Positions 5,724-5,934 of a stretch of 5,934 nt of DNA are shown piece by piece. The notes below the pieces were generated by a model. The model was given only the letters and a program-made list of their open reading frames with translations. It made no database searches and was not told the origin of the DNA. The stretch spans positions 1 through 5,934 of the forward strand of contig SKYX01000009.1 in assembly GCA_007127655.1 (NCBI GenBank). Direction: 5' to 3'. The first letter of the stretch is position 1. Each line of letters starts with the position of its first letter. This DNA is from Desulfonatronum sp. GTDB taxonomy: Bacteria > Desulfobacterota > Desulfovibrionia > Desulfovibrionales > Desulfonatronaceae. Position numbers and translations under genes: made by a program.

Positions 5724-5730
5724 CGTCAGG
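5719..5730. repeat. Perfect 12-bp palindrome at the toxin stop codon
   Basis: CCTGACGTCAGG is exactly self-complementary and includes the toxin TGA stop (5721-5723). It lies in the 60-bp gap before the antiporter gene. Just upstream, ATCAC (5704-5708) and GTGAT (5713-5717) form another small inverted repeat. It might be a protein-binding site for the downstream gene, or chance. There is no T-tract, so it is not an obvious intrinsic terminator. Confidence 0.4.
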
Positions 5731-5783
5731 TCTCACAAGAAGGAAGTCCATGACATTGAAAGGGACCGGAGGGCTTGGTTCGT

Positions 5784-5934
5784 ATGACACCAGCCATACT
5801 CGCTGTAGTTTCCGGCTTGGCGCTTCTGCTTTGGAGCGCCAACCGTTTTGTGGAGGGCTCGGCCTCCACCGCCCGTCATTTCGGCATGCCGCCGCTGCTG
5901 ATCGGCATGGTGATCGTCGGTTTCGGCACCTCCG
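5784..5934 (+). CDS. CaCA-family sodium/calcium antiporter, N-terminal part
   Basis: The first 50 codons are present and the gene runs off the window. The peptide starts with a hydrophobic helix (MTPAILAVVSGLALLLWSAN), then RFVEGSASTARHFGMPPLLIGMVIVGFGTS. This is characteristic of YrbG-type inner-membrane exchangers: 'VeGa..lA..fGi.pl.IGltivafGTSaPE' marks the first alpha repeat, which holds ion-binding residues. The family swaps Ca2+ (or other cations) against Na+ or K+. ATG 5784 is chosen because GGAGGG lies at 5768-5773. Another ATG at 5750 has a good Shine-Dalgarno but opens a different frame with no family similarity. The gene is 60 bp after the toxin stop and may have its own promoter, though none was clear. 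Confidence 0.88.
   Translation, partial: MTPAILAVVSGLALLLWSANRFVEGSASTARHFGMPPLLIGMVIVGFGTS

Noticed and set aside
5750..5934. ATG at 5750 with a good AAGGAAG just upstream
   Set aside because: It opens a frame different from the antiporter and gives a peptide without family features. ATG 5784 yields a clear CaCA N-terminus.

Overview
The window reads as chromosomal DNA from a GC-rich Gram-negative bacterium. It is most likely a Desulfovibrio-like member of the Desulfobacterota, but this is inferred from protein style, gene content and intergenic repeats, not from a marker gene. Apart from one proposed 43-residue minus-strand ORF, all genes run rightward.

Positions 1-2761 hold four consecutive genes of a branched-chain amino acid (LIV/HAAT-type) ABC transporter: the 3' end of livH (permease), livM (permease), livG (ATPase) and livF (ATPase). 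The periplasmic binding protein and the start of livH lie outside the window. The livH-livM spacer holds two opposed arrays of a degenerate octamer (GGTTCAAN). The livF-kinase spacer holds nine perfect copies of a heptamer (CCTGACT).

Positions 2874-4441 encode a two-gene unit joined by an ATGA overlap. The first gene is a shikimate-kinase-family P-loop kinase with non-standard substrate motifs. The second is a membrane VKOR domain fused to a C-terminal thioredoxin-like CPFC domain, which should catalyse quinone-linked disulfide formation for exported proteins. The kinase start has no visible Shine-Dalgarno and sits 6 nt after the heptamer array.

Positions 4442-5031 contain no large gene. They hold the possible minus-strand ORF, a cluster of GC-rich palindromic modules (4706-4869) that looks like a dispersed repeat element, and a compact promoter/operator.

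Positions 5032-5723 form a type II toxin-antitoxin module: a ribbon-helix-helix antitoxin and a PIN-domain toxin overlapping by ATGA. A perfect 10-bp inverted repeat overlaps the proposed -10 box and is a strong candidate for the autoregulatory operator. From 5784 the window enters the N-terminus of a CaCA-family sodium/calcium antiporter.

No rRNA, tRNA, CRISPR array or transposase gene was seen. Nothing here is clearly a new multi-gene system. The least explained items are the three repeat structures, the divergent kinase linked to VKOR, and the tiny ORF beside the palindrome cluster.
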